A DNA stretch of 64,000 nucleotides from Nocardioides humilatus (lineage in GTDB: Bacteria > Actinomycetota > Actinomycetes > Propionibacteriales > Nocardioidaceae): assembly GCF_008373755.1 (NCBI RefSeq), contig NZ_VUJV01000001.1:558001-622000 (forward strand), given 5' to 3'. A program made the translations under genes and the position numbers. The notes below the pieces were generated by a model, which saw only the letters and a list, made by a program, of their open reading frames with translations, did no database searches and was not told the DNA's origin. This document shows, one piece after another, positions 17,184 to 25,792 of this stretch (the first letter of the stretch is position 1; the number at the start of each line of letters is the position of its first letter).

Positions 17184-17788
17184 CAGGTCGAGACGCTATC
17201 AATCCCCTTCCGGCGGGCCCGCCACGCCCGGAACCGCCGCCACCCACGGCGCACCGCGCGGATCGCGAACCAGAGCACCACCAGCCCGGTCACGAGGAAG
17301 AACGCGGCGATCGAGGCCGCGATGTAGGGGTGCGCGATGGCGAAGGAGGCCACGACGAGGACCACCACGTCCTCGGTCGCGCTCACCGTGATGTTGCTGA
17401 ACGGCTCCGGCACGCTGTTGATGGCCAACCGGGTGCCCGCCTTGACCGAGTGCGACCCCAGCGCGGTGGTGCCGCCGACCGCACCACCGACGAGGGCGTC
17501 CATCGACGCGGAGTCGCCGGCCAGGAGCACGCCGATCACGCCGCCGACCAACGGCCGGATGATCGTCGACACCACGTCCCACGCAGAGTCGAGGTAGGGC
17601 ACCTTGTCGGCGAAGAACTCGAAGCCGTACATCACCACCGCGACCGCCAGCACCTCCCAGCGGCCGAGCTCGTCAGGGATCTGCGCGAACCCACCGATCC
17701 GGTCGGCGATGCCGAGCACCAGCACGACCAGGTAGGCGTTGACGCCGCTGGCCCAGCCGCTGGCGAAGGTGAGCGCGAGGGACTCCAC
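17183..17788 (-). CDS. DUF4126 membrane protein
   Basis: 201 aa. It starts with LTFASGWASGVNAYLVVLVLGIADRIGG and has about five or six hydrophobic segments, with GGAVGGTTALGSHSVKAGTRLAINSVPEPFSN (here read across a turn) in the middle. This is the DUF4126 pattern. A basic Arg/Lys-rich tail lies in the cytoplasm. Function is not known. It is the first gene of the operon that continues into the sulfotransferase. Confidence 0.75.
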   Translation of the reverse strand: MESLALTFASGWASGVNAYLVVLVLGIADRIGGFAQIPDELGRWEVLAVAVVMYGFEFFADKVPYLDSAWDVVSTIIRPLVGGVIGVLLAGDSASMDALVGGAVGGTTALGSHSVKAGTRLAINSVPEPFSNITVSATEDVVVLVVASFAIAHPYIAASIAAFFLVTGLVVLWFAIRAVRRGWRRFRAWRARRKGIDSVST

Positions 17789-17828
17789 GCCCGCAGGCTA
17801 GTCGTGTCGGCGGACGAGCGGCCCGTTC

Positions 17829-18929
17829 TTAGCGGCGGATGCCCTTGTAGATCGCGCGTCGCACGACCCACGGCTGCAACGTCGGCCAGGCCGGGATCGT
17901 GAAGCGTTGGCCCGACGGCGCGAAGACCTCCAGGCGATTGCGGTGCGGCCCGAGCACCGAGCCCCACCGGGCGCCAGGCGGCTTGAAGCTGTCGAGTCGG
18001 CGGCCGGCGAGGTGCGCGCGGATGTTGCGGGCGAGGAGGTGGTCGGCGCGGCTACGGGCCGAGGCTCGCAGCGGATCGGTGGAGGCGATGTCGCCGATGG
18101 CGAACACCTCGGGGCGCCCGGGTGCTTGCAGCGTCGGGAGTACGGCGACGAACCCGTCCTCGTCGAGGAGCTCGCCGGGGAGCCAGCCGCTGTTGGGCTT
18201 GAGCCGGCCGATCGTCCACAGGACCGCGTCGGCGTTGGTCGGCTCCTGTCCGGTGCTCCAGGCCACCGGCCCCTCGGTGATCCGGTCGAGCTCGAATCCG
18301 TCGGGCACCACGGCGCGGTGCCCCGGGTGCAGGCCGACGCCGGCGTCGGTCAGCCGACCGCGGACGTGGGACCACACCCGCGGGTGGTGGTGCGGCAGGG
18401 CGCGATCGCCCGGGAAGTGCAGGTCGACGCGCATCGCGGGCCAACGGGTCTTGAGATGGAGCGCGCTGCTCACTGCAGCGGCACCGCCACCGATGACGAC
18501 GACCGATCCGGCGTCGGCAAGCCGCTCGTGGGCGTCGAGCAGGTCCGCCTCGATCTCATCGACGCTCTGGACGTGCGGACGACGCCAGAAGCCGTTGCTG
18601 GCCCCGGTCGCGATCACCAGGACGTCGTACGTCTCGAGCTGGGCGGAGCCGTCGGGAAGCGTCACCGCGACCTCGCGTCCCTCGAGGTCGAGGGAGGTCA
18701 GGGTGCCGTGGACGGTGCGCACTTTGTCGAGCCGGCGGTAACGGTCGAAGGTGTTCCAGTACTGGTCGGCCCACTCGTCGGGTCGCGCGAGCCGCATCCC
18801 GAGCTCCTGGCCGCTCACGAGGCCCGGCTTGGAGGAGATGCCGACGACGTCGGCGTGCCGAGCGAGGTGGATGGCGGTCAGGAGTCCGCTGTCGCCGAGA
18901 CCGGCGACGACCACGCGGGGGCGAGTCAC
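17829..18929 (-). CDS. FAD-dependent pyridine nucleotide-disulphide-type oxidoreductase (NDH-2-like)
   Basis: 366 aa. The FAD-binding Rossmann start is VVVAGLGDSGLLTAIHLA. A second dinucleotide site, VVVIGGGAAAVSSALHL, lies in the middle. The flavin-ribityl motif FAIGDIAS is near residue 290. The layout is that of NADH:quinone type II dehydrogenases and related reductases. No redox-active CxxC was seen. GTG 18929 overlaps the stop of the DUF1295 gene by 4 nt (GTGA), so the two are translated together. The electron acceptor is unknown. Confidence 0.72.
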   Translation of the reverse strand: MTRPRVVVAGLGDSGLLTAIHLARHADVVGISSKPGLVSGQELGMRLARPDEWADQYWNTFDRYRRLDKVRTVHGTLTSLDLEGREVAVTLPDGSAQLETYDVLVIATGASNGFWRRPHVQSVDEIEADLLDAHERLADAGSVVVIGGGAAAVSSALHLKTRWPAMRVDLHFPGDRALPHHHPRVWSHVRGRLTDAGVGLHPGHRAVVPDGFELDRITEGPVAWSTGQEPTNADAVLWTIGRLKPNSGWLPGELLDEDGFVAVLPTLQAPGRPEVFAIGDIASTDPLRASARSRADHLLARNIRAHLAGRRLDSFKPPGARWGSVLGPHRNRLEVFAPSGQRFTIPAWPTLQPWVVRRAIYKGIRR

Positions 18930-19810
18930 GCCTGGGCCCGTCGTCGCGGCGGCCGCGGGACCAGCATCGGCACCCGGTCGATGACGTCCTGGTAGGACGG
19001 GCGGCGTTCGAGGCTGCGCTGCTCCATCATCGGGATGCTGGCCCCGAGGAACATCGCCAGCATCGCGAGGCCGCCGACGATCACCCACCACCAGTCGCCC
19101 GGCGAAGCCGCGATGGCGAACAACGCGAGCGACCACCAGAAACTGATCTCGCCGAAGTAATTCGGGTGGCGCGACCAGGCCCACAGCCCGCGATCCATCG
19201 CCTGGCCGGCCTGGCGCTGCGCGATGAAGCGCCGCATCTGGCCGTCGGCGACGTAGGCCAGGAGCACAGCGCCGAGTCCGATCACCAGAGCGACCGCGTC
19301 GAGCCAGCCGGCGTCCCGGCCAGGGAGAGCGACCGCGACATAGACGGGGACCATGCCGAGGAACACCTGGAACGTCGGCACGACGTGGATCCCGACCAGG
19401 TCGACGACGGCCTCGAGCTTGCCTGCGCGCTCACGGAGCAGCGGGTAGCGCCAGTCCTCGTGGTGGAGGCCGGGGAAGTCGACGAGCCAGTTGCCGGTGA
19501 GGCGGATCGCCCAGGCTGCGATCACCGCGAGCACCAACCACGTGCGCAGGTCGTCGCCCGCGCCGTCGCTCGCGATCACCCAGTAGGCCGCGAGGTAGGG
19601 CGGGAGCACGCTCCAGTACGCGTCGTAGAAGCTGGAGTTGTGGTGCATCCGGCTCGCCGCGAAGACCACGAGCGTTGCCCACAGGTCGGCGATCAGGCCA
19701 TCAAGCCACAGGTGGTCGGTGTCAGGGCCCCAGACCAGCCAGGCGGTGGCGACGCCGAACGCGACGACGTAGGACGCTGCGACCCGCGCGACGGACTCGG
19801 CCTTGCTCAT
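18926..19810 (-). CDS. DUF1295 membrane protein (steroid 5-alpha-reductase superfamily)
   Basis: 294 aa with about seven or eight hydrophobic segments. The C-terminal motif GLWAWSRHPNYFGE is the NADPH-binding signature of DUF1295 and the related steroid reductase/ICMT superfamily. RPSYQDVIDRVP near the end is also typical. It may reduce a sterol-like or isoprenoid substrate in the membrane, but this family is poorly characterised. The start is 6 nt after a TAGGCT -10 box (leaderless), and a KstR-like box overlaps the -35 region. It is co-translated with the FAD oxidoreductase downstream, a plausible redox partner. Confidence 0.8.
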   Translation of the reverse strand: MSKAESVARVAASYVVAFGVATAWLVWGPDTDHLWLDGLIADLWATLVVFAASRMHHNSSFYDAYWSVLPPYLAAYWVIASDGAGDDLRTWLVLAVIAAWAIRLTGNWLVDFPGLHHEDWRYPLLRERAGKLEAVVDLVGIHVVPTFQVFLGMVPVYVAVALPGRDAGWLDAVALVIGLGAVLLAYVADGQMRRFIAQRQAGQAMDRGLWAWSRHPNYFGEISFWWSLALFAIAASPGDWWWVIVGGLAMLAMFLGASIPMMEQRSLERRPSYQDVIDRVPMLVPRPPRRRAQA

Positions 19811-19816
19811 CGCCCC

Positions 19817-19846
19817 AGCCTATCGGCAAAATAAGAACGTGTTCTA
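19817..19846 (-). promoter_or_regulatory. Promoter of the DUF1295 gene with a KstR-like box
   Basis: On the minus strand TAGGCT (19822-19817) lies 6 nt before the ATG. Upstream, TAGAACACGTTCTT (19846-19833) matches the KstR consensus TnnAACnnGTTnnA except for the last base. The box overlaps the stop codon of the LysR gene. Confidence 0.55.
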
Positions 19847-20779
19847 GTTTTCCCGGTTAGCGGCAGCCGCGGCCGCCCAGGCGACGAGGTCGCGGGCCGC
19901 GCCCTCGGGCGGGTGCGCACCGCCCCTCCAGACGGCGTGCAGCCGTCGGGTCAGGTCGAGGCCGGCGACGTCGATGCGGACCAGCCGGCCGGTAGCCAGG
20001 TCGTCCCGGATCGCATGGGCACCGACGGCCGCGGGTCCGGCGCCCGCAGTGACGGCGGATCGGACCGCCGCCGTGCTCGAGAGCTCGAGGGCGGGCGGCG
20101 CGGTCGGCAGGTCCTGGAGCGCTCGGTCGAGGACCGTGCGGGTGCCGGACCCCGGTTCGCGTACGACGAGCGGAGTCGCCGCCAAGGTCGCCGCCGTCAC
20201 CCGGCGGCGGGCGCGCTGGGTCCACGGATGCCCCGGCCCGACCACGACGACGAGGGTGTCGGTGCCGACGAGGCGGTGCCGCAGGCCCTCGGGGGCATCG
20301 GGGCCCTCGACGAAGCCGAGGTCGACCTCGCCCGCTGTCACGAGCTCGGCCACCCGCTCGCTGTTGGTCGCCGTCATCGTGACCTCGGTGGGCGACTGCC
20401 CCAGCTGCTGTTGCCGGGAGCGCAGCGCCACCAACCAGGCGGGAAGCAAGTGCTCGGCGATGGTCAGGCTCGCAGCGATCGTCAGGTGGCCGCGCCGGTC
20501 GGCGCTCAGTGCGGCGATCCCCGCGTCGAGCTGTTCGGCGGCCTCGAGGACTCCGGCCGACCACTGCACGACGAGCTCGCCGGTCGGGGTCAGCGCCGAT
20601 CCGCGGCGCGTCCGGTCCAGCAGCGGCGCCCCGACCAGCGACTCCATGGTGCGCACGCGCGACGACGCAGCCTGCTGAGTGATCCCCAGCTCAGCGGCGG
20701 CAGCACTCAGGCTGCCGGTGCGCGACACGACCGCGAGCAGCTCGAGAGCGCGCAGCTCCGGCACGCGGGATCCCAACAT
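19844..20779 (-). CDS. LysR-family transcriptional regulator
   Basis: 311 aa. The N-terminal winged helix (residues about 5-65) has the LysR pattern ALELLAVVSRTGSLSAAAAELGITQQAASSRV. The rest is the periplasmic-binding-like effector domain (EVTMTATNSERVAELVTAGEVDLGFVEG). ATG 20779 starts just before the DNA-binding domain; a longer open frame upstream is the antisense of the fprA-like gene. It is divergent from that gene, and an inverted repeat CACAAG-N15-CTTGTG (20784-20810) lies between them as a candidate binding site. The effector is unknown. Confidence 0.85.
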   Translation of the reverse strand: MLGSRVPELRALELLAVVSRTGSLSAAAAELGITQQAASSRVRTMESLVGAPLLDRTRRGSALTPTGELVVQWSAGVLEAAEQLDAGIAALSADRRGHLTIAASLTIAEHLLPAWLVALRSRQQQLGQSPTEVTMTATNSERVAELVTAGEVDLGFVEGPDAPEGLRHRLVGTDTLVVVVGPGHPWTQRARRRVTAATLAATPLVVREPGSGTRTVLDRALQDLPTAPPALELSSTAAVRSAVTAGAGPAAVGAHAIRDDLATGRLVRIDVAGLDLTRRLHAVWRGGAHPPEGAARDLVAWAAAAAANREN

Positions 20780-20866
20780 GGGACACAAGGCTACCCAAGG
20801 TTGACTTGTGACCCCACAACCACAACCTCGTTCTGTGGCCTGCGATCCGTGTCCAGACTGAAGAAC

Positions 20867-22213
20867 ATGACCCAGAGCTCCTCGACCAAGCTTCGTGTTG
20901 CGATCATCGGCGGCGGCCCGGCTGGCATCTTCGCCGCCGACATCCTGACCAAGTCGGACATCGACGTCTCCGTCGACATCCTCGAGCGGCTCCCCGCGCC
21001 GTTCGGCCTGGTGCGTTACGGCGTCGCGCCGGACCACCCGCGCATCAAGGAGATCGTCAAGGCGCTCCACCGGGTGATCGCCAAGCCGGAGGTGCGCCTC
21101 CTGGCCAACGTGGAGTACGGCGTCGACATCAAGCTCGAGGACCTCCGCGACTTCTACGACGCGGTGATCGTCTCGACCGGCGCGATGGCCGACCGCGACC
21201 TCGGCATCCCCGGCGAGGACCTCTCGCACGGCGCCGCCGACTTCGTCTCCTGGTACGACGCCCACCCCGACGTGCCGCAGACCTGGCCCCTCGACGCGAA
21301 GAGCGTCGCCGTGGTCGGCGTCGGCAACGTGGCCCTCGACGTCGCGCGGGTGCTCGCCAAGACCGGGGACGAGATGCTGACGACCGACATCCCCGCGCAC
21401 GTCTACGAGGGGCTGAAGGCGAAGACCACGACCGACGTGCACGTCTTCGCCCGGCGCGGTCCGGCCTACGCGAAGTTCTCGCCGATGGAGCTGCGCGAGC
21501 TCAATCACTCCCCCAACGTCGAGGTGATCGTGCACCCCGAGGGCTTCGACGTCGACGAGCACGGCATGGAGCACATCGCTCAGCACAAGTCGCAGAAGAT
21601 GGTGCTCGACACCCTCGCCAACTGGGTGGGCCGCGAGCCCGTCGGCAAGCCGCACCGGATCCACCTGCACTTCGCCGAGGCGCCCGTCGAGATCCTCGGC
21701 GACGAGCACGGTGCCGCGACCCTGCGCACCGAGCGGACCCGCCCGCTCGGGGATGGCAACGTCGAGGGCACCGGCCAGCAGACCAACTGGGACATCCAGG
21801 CGGTCTACCGTGCCGTCGGCTACCGCAGCACCGCGCTGCCCGGCCTGCCCTTCGACGACCGCGCCGCCGTGATCCCCAACGACGGCGGACGCGTGCTCGA
21901 CCTCGACGGCAACCCGATCCCCGGCACCTACGTCACCGGTTGGATCAAGCGCGGCCCGATCGGCCTCATCGGCCATACCAAGAGCGACGCGGCCGAGACC
22001 GTCGGCCACCTGCTGACCGAGACCGTCCCGACCGCGGTGCTCCGCGAACCGGGCGACATCGACGCCTACCTGGCCGAGCGCCGGGTCGACGTCGCGACGT
22101 TCGACCACTGGGAGCGGCTCGACCAGCACGAGGTCGCGCTGGGCGAGGCCGCCGGGCGGACCCGGATCAAGGTGGGCGTGCGCGAGGAGATGCTGCGGGC
22201 CGGGCGGGGCTGA
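20867..22213 (+). CDS. fprA: Ferredoxin/ferredoxin-NADP reductase, FprA type
   Basis: 448 aa, close to mycobacterial FprA. It passes electrons between NADPH and ferredoxin, for example to P450s or oxygenases. The FAD site is VAIIGGGPAGIFAAD (residues 11-25), followed by the adrenodoxin-reductase-like RLPAPFGLVRYGVAPDHPRIK. The NADP site is VAVVGVGNVALDVARVLAK. FARRGPAYAKFSPMELREL and the C-terminal TGWIKRGPIGLIGHTKSDA are signatures of this group. ATG 20867 follows GAAGAAC. Near steroid-type genes a role with oxygenases is plausible but not shown. Confidence 0.88.
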   Translation: MTQSSSTKLRVAIIGGGPAGIFAADILTKSDIDVSVDILERLPAPFGLVRYGVAPDHPRIKEIVKALHRVIAKPEVRLLANVEYGVDIKLEDLRDFYDAVIVSTGAMADRDLGIPGEDLSHGAADFVSWYDAHPDVPQTWPLDAKSVAVVGVGNVALDVARVLAKTGDEMLTTDIPAHVYEGLKAKTTTDVHVFARRGPAYAKFSPMELRELNHSPNVEVIVHPEGFDVDEHGMEHIAQHKSQKMVLDTLANWVGREPVGKPHRIHLHFAEAPVEILGDEHGAATLRTERTRPLGDGNVEGTGQQTNWDIQAVYRAVGYRSTALPGLPFDDRAAVIPNDGGRVLDLDGNPIPGTYVTGWIKRGPIGLIGHTKSDAAETVGHLLTETVPTAVLREPGDIDAYLAERRVDVATFDHWERLDQHEVALGEAAGRTRIKVGVREEMLRAGRG

Positions 22214-22219
22214 GCGCGC

Positions 22220-22768
22220 TCAGGTGAGCCAGCGCATGACACGGTTCCAGAGACAGGTCCCGATCGCTTTGCCGACGCCCCAGCCCTGGCCGAACCTCAA
22301 GAACCCGATCACGGCGTAGCCCCCGCACACCAAAGCGACCCGCGAGGTCCCTGCGAGTAGTTCGTTGACGGGCTCCTGCCCACGCCGGCACGCGCCTTGC
22401 CATCGAGGACCCGCAATGCACGTAGTCGCGCTCAGTGCCCGACGCCACCAGGAATCGTTGCCCCGAGCGGCAGCTCGGCCTCGCGCCTCCATCGCGGCAT
22501 CGATCATCCGCTCGACCCGTGGCGGCAGGTCGACCCCGCGCGAGTTGCGAAGCCTGCCGGCCCGGAAGTCCTTCGCGTAGTGGTCGGCCGTGTAGCAGGA
22601 CCAGTCACCTGACGGGCAGATCCGCGATGACGGTGGCGGCACCGCACCGTGGGCGTCCTCCGGCCAGATCCAGGCGACCACCAGCGTCCATACGATCATC
22701 AGCGGCACGCAGACCAGCCACCACCGCGGCCCTCCGATGATCTCCTTGATGAGCTCCTTCTTGTCCAC
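22220..22768 (-). CDS. Hypothetical membrane-anchored protein
   Basis: 182 aa from GTG 22768, which has GGGGGG five to six bases upstream. A longer frame opens at 22864. A short basic N-terminus precedes a hydrophobic helix (WWLVCVPLMIVWTLVVAWIW). The middle is soluble with several Cys (RICPSGDWSCY, TTCIAG, GACRRG). A second hydrophobic stretch (RVALVCGGYAVIGFL) follows and the end reads CLWNRVMRWLT. I do not recognise the family. It converges on the fprA-like gene with 6 nt between stops. Confidence 0.5.
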   Translation of the reverse strand: MDKKELIKEIIGGPRWWLVCVPLMIVWTLVVAWIWPEDAHGAVPPPSSRICPSGDWSCYTADHYAKDFRAGRLRNSRGVDLPPRVERMIDAAMEARGRAAARGNDSWWRRALSATTCIAGPRWQGACRRGQEPVNELLAGTSRVALVCGGYAVIGFLRFGQGWGVGKAIGTCLWNRVMRWLT

Positions 22769-22875
22769 TTCAACCCCCCGAGTGTTGTGGTTCCGGATGA
22801 AACATTCACGGGCCACGCTATCGGCGGTCGAGGACATCGACCATCGGCGATCAGGCTTGTCCACAGGGAAGCGAC

Positions 22876-22881
22876 TAGATT
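22876..22881 (+). promoter_or_regulatory. Leaderless -10 box of the zinc-ribbon SDR gene
   Basis: TAGATT ends 6 nt before GTG 22888. There is no ribosome site, so the transcript probably starts at or near the start codon. Confidence 0.5.
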
Positions 22882-22887
22882 CGTCCG

Positions 22888-24396
22888 GTGCCTGACCCGC
22901 AGTACCCGCTGGACCGGATCGACCCGGACGAGCTCGCCACCACCTTGAAGGTGCTGGGGCAGCTCCACCACCTCGACCCGACGCACCCCGACGTGCGCAC
23001 GGTCAAGCACGCGACCGGCCACATGTGGAAGCTGATCAAGAAGACGCGGCGGGCAGCGATCCGGGCCGAGCGGGCCGCTCACGACCAGGCGATCATCGAG
23101 AGCACGGCGACCGGCTCGGCGATGCGGATCGATGATGAGACCGCTGGCATCCCGCTGGTCTCGACGGCGACGGGCGCGACCGCGGGCGAGCTCATCACGG
23201 CCCGTGGCTGCTACATCTGCAAGCAGGACTTCACGCTGGTCGACGCGTTCTATCACGGGCTCTGCCCCGACTGCGCGGCCTTCTCCCACGCCAAGCGCGA
23301 CCAGCGCACCGACCTCACCGGCAAGCGCGCGCTGCTCACCGGCGGCCGGGCGAAGATCGGCATGTACATCGCGCTCCGCCTCCTCCGCGACGGCGCGCAC
23401 ACCACGATCACGACGCGCTTCCCGAAGGACGCCGTACGGCGCTTCGCGGCGATGGAGGACTCAGCCGACTGGCTGCACCGCCTCAAGATCGTCGGGATCG
23501 ACCTGCGTGACCCCACCCAGGTGGTGGCGCTGACCGACGACGTGACCGCAGACGGGCCGCTCGACATCCTCATCAACAACGCCTGCCAGACCGTGCGCCG
23601 CTCCCCCGGGGCCTACTCCCAGCTGGTGGAGATGGAGGCGGCGCCGCTCCCCGACGTACCGGTGCTGCCGGAGATGGTCACCTTCGACCGCATCTCCGAG
23701 GCCCACCCGGCCGCGATCACGGGCGCGCTGCAGGATCACGCCGTGGCCCACCACGAGGGCGAGTCGGCCGAGCACGCGGTCGCGGCCCACAACGCCGCGT
23801 CGCTCACCGCGCTCGCCCTGAAGGCCGGCAACGCCTCGCTCGAGGCGCACCTCGACGGCACTGCCGTCGACGCGGGCGGCCTGCTGCCCGACCTGCAGAC
23901 CAACAACTCGTGGACCCAGGTCGTCGACGAGGTCGATCCGCTGGAGCTGCTCGAGGTGCAGTTCTGCAACTCGATCGCGCCGTTCCTGCTCATCTCCCGG
24001 CTCCGCCCGGCGATGCGGGCGGCGATCAAGGGCGGGGCGCGGCGTGCCTACGTCGTCAACGTGAGCGCGATGGAGGGCCAGTTCGGCGGCCGCCGTTACA
24101 AGGGCGCTGGCCACCCGCACACCAACATGGCCAAGGCCGCGCTCAACATGCTGACGCGCACGTCGGCCAACGAGATGTTCGAGACCGACCAGATCTTGAT
24201 GACCGCGGTCGACACCGGCTGGATCACCGACGAGCGTCCCCACCAGGAGAAGCTGCGGATCGCCGCCGAGGGCTGGCACGCGCCGCTCGACCTGGTCGAC
24301 GGGGCTGCCCGCGTCTACGACCCGATCGTGCTCGGCGAGGCCGGCGAGGATCTCTACGGCTGCTTCGTGAAGGACTACAAGCCCGCGCCCTGGTAG
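22888..24396 (+). CDS. Divergent SDR-family protein with an N-terminal zinc-ribbon-like extension
   Basis: 502 aa, twice the size of a classical SDR. Residues 1-100 are helical and unrecognised. Residues 108-129 hold C108-x2-C111 and C126-x2-C129, a probable zinc ribbon. The Rossmann domain begins near 148 (RALLTGGRAKIGMYIALRLL), with ILINNACQTVRRSPGAY and VVNVSAMEGQF. The SDR YxxxK motif reads TNMAK, so the catalytic Tyr position holds Thr. Nevertheless the following AALNMLTRTSANEM is conserved-looking. An insert of about 120 aa lies between NNACQT and the catalytic region. Activity as a normal oxidoreductase is therefore uncertain. A nitroreductase gene follows 19 nt later. Confidence 0.72.
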   Translation: MPDPQYPLDRIDPDELATTLKVLGQLHHLDPTHPDVRTVKHATGHMWKLIKKTRRAAIRAERAAHDQAIIESTATGSAMRIDDETAGIPLVSTATGATAGELITARGCYICKQDFTLVDAFYHGLCPDCAAFSHAKRDQRTDLTGKRALLTGGRAKIGMYIALRLLRDGAHTTITTRFPKDAVRRFAAMEDSADWLHRLKIVGIDLRDPTQVVALTDDVTADGPLDILINNACQTVRRSPGAYSQLVEMEAAPLPDVPVLPEMVTFDRISEAHPAAITGALQDHAVAHHEGESAEHAVAAHNAASLTALALKAGNASLEAHLDGTAVDAGGLLPDLQTNNSWTQVVDEVDPLELLEVQFCNSIAPFLLISRLRPAMRAAIKGGARRAYVVNVSAMEGQFGGRRYKGAGHPHTNMAKAALNMLTRTSANEMFETDQILMTAVDTGWITDERPHQEKLRIAAEGWHAPLDLVDGAARVYDPIVLGEAGEDLYGCFVKDYKPAPW

Positions 24397-24415
24397 GTCG
24401 CGGCAAGGAGGACAG

Positions 24416-25081
24416 ATGGAGCTCCAGGACGTACTACGGACGACCGCGGCCGTGCGGAAGTTCACCGACGAACCGCTGCCCGACGAGGTGCTGGCCGAGA
24501 TCCTCGAGGTCGCCCGCTTCGCACCAAGCGGTGGCAACCGGCAGGGCGCGCGGATCATCGTCGTCCGTGATCGCGACACGCGCGAGCGCCTGGTCGAGAT
24601 CACCGCCCCCGGCGCCCGCCGTTACGCCGCCCAGGGCGCCGTGCGCGAAGGGCCGTGGAACCCGGTCACGCCGACCGCACTGACCGCGGAGCAGATCGCG
24701 GCGACGCCGGTGCCCGCGCACCTCGTCGAGCCGATCCGTACGGCGGCGGCGCTGCTGGTCGTCTGCGTCGACCTCTCAGCGGTCGCCGCCACCGACCAGC
24801 TGCTCGACCGAGTCGGCCTCATCGCGGGTGCCTCGATCTACCCGCTCGCCTGGAACATCCTGATCGCGGCCCGCGAGCGCGGCTACGGCGGCACCTTCAC
24901 CACCATGGCCGTCGCCGAGGAGCCGGCGCTCAAGGAGCTGCTCGGCATCCCCGACCCGTTCGCCGTCGCGTGCGTGATCCCGCTCGGGCGCCCCGTCGCC
25001 GAGGTGAAGAAGCTGCGGCGTCGCCCGGTCTCGGAGTTCACGACGCTCGAACGCTTCGACGGGACCCCGCTCGCCGACTGA
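24416..25081 (+). CDS. Nitroreductase-family FMN-dependent oxidoreductase
   Basis: 221 aa. The N-terminus AAVRKFTDEPLPDEVLAEILEVARFAPSGGNRQ is the FMN-binding signature of the nitroreductase fold, with the Arg and Ser/Asn contacts to the flavin phosphate. The C-terminal GIPDPFAVACVIPLGRP is also typical. Such enzymes reduce nitro compounds, quinones or enones with NAD(P)H as dimers; the substrate here is unknown. AAGGAGG precedes ATG 24416. It probably forms an operon with the upstream SDR-like gene. Confidence 0.85.
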   Translation: MELQDVLRTTAAVRKFTDEPLPDEVLAEILEVARFAPSGGNRQGARIIVVRDRDTRERLVEITAPGARRYAAQGAVREGPWNPVTPTALTAEQIAATPVPAHLVEPIRTAAALLVVCVDLSAVAATDQLLDRVGLIAGASIYPLAWNILIAARERGYGGTFTTMAVAEEPALKELLGIPDPFAVACVIPLGRPVAEVKKLRRRPVSEFTTLERFDGTPLAD

Positions 25082-25188
25082 CCGTCACCTAGGTTGCGTT
25101 GCGCCACAACGGTGGCTTCTCCGCGAGGTTCCGCGACCTGGCCCTCGGGCCGACGTACGGCGTCGGCTGGGCCTGGAGCTAGCGAGAC

Positions 25189-25488
25189 TCAGACGTCATC
25201 CGCGAGATCAGTGTGGCGACTGGCGTGAAGGACGCGGAGCACCACGACCTCACCGTCGCTCTCCACGACTCGGTGGAAGATGCCGTAGGGGAACCGGCGC
25301 AAGCGCCCCCGACGCACACCCGGCAGGTCTTGGACGGGCGCCGATGCGTTCGGGAACAGCGTCAGCCTCTCGATGTAGACGTCCAGCTCGCGGAGGAAGC
25401 CGGCACCGAGGATCGGATCAATGACGTCGTAGTGGTCCCGCGCCTCCACGATGTCGGCCACCGCCCGATCGGTGAACCGAACCCTCAT
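25189..25488 (-). CDS. ParE/RelE-family toxin of a type II toxin-antitoxin pair
   Basis: 99 aa. The sequence VRFTDRAVADIVEARDHY, ILGAGFLRELDVYIERL, RRGRLRRFPYGIFHRV and VVVLRVLHASRH is the small beta-alpha toxin fold of ParE/RelE proteins, which block gyrase or cleave mRNA at the ribosome. Which of the two applies cannot be read here. ATG 25488 overlaps the stop of the antitoxin gene by 4 nt. An ATG at 25500 would add four residues. Confidence 0.8.
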   Translation of the reverse strand: MRVRFTDRAVADIVEARDHYDVIDPILGAGFLRELDVYIERLTLFPNASAPVQDLPGVRRGRLRRFPYGIFHRVVESDGEVVVLRVLHASRHTDLADDV

Positions 25489-25739
25489 CGATCCGACCAC
25501 AGGTCCTTGCGTACGGCGTCCCAGTCACGCAGGTCTTGAGGGGCGCGTTGCGCCTCGTCGAGAGCCTCGAGCAACAGTCGACGCTCGTCGTCGGTCGGCA
25601 CGTAGACGGCTTCGCCGAAGTGCGTCCGGATCGCTTCCTGGATCATCTCCGACCGCGTGCGGTGCTCGACCGCGCGAGCGCGTTCGACAAGGTCGTAGAG
25701 CTCCTCGGGCAGAGTGATCGCGACCTTCCGTACAGCCAT
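25485..25739 (-). CDS. Ribbon-helix-helix antitoxin
   Basis: 84 aa. MAVRKVAITLPEELYDLVER is the DNA-binding strand and first helix of a ribbon-helix-helix protein; TRSEMIQEAIRTHF is the second helix. The acidic C-terminus should bind and neutralise the toxin encoded immediately downstream. GAGGAGG precedes ATG 25739. The dimer probably represses its own promoter. Confidence 0.8.
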   Translation of the reverse strand: MAVRKVAITLPEELYDLVERARAVEHRTRSEMIQEAIRTHFGEAVYVPTDDERRLLLEALDEAQRAPQDLRDWDAVRKDLWSDR

Positions 25740-25792
25740 GCCACCTCCTCGGTATGAGGAAAGCATACCCAGGAATCAGCGCCGGTCGGCGG

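Noticed and set aside
25082-25188. Short stretch reading HNGGFSARFRDLALGPTYGVGWAWS before a stop
   Set aside because: Looks like a coding remnant but is only about 25 codons, without start or recognisable family.
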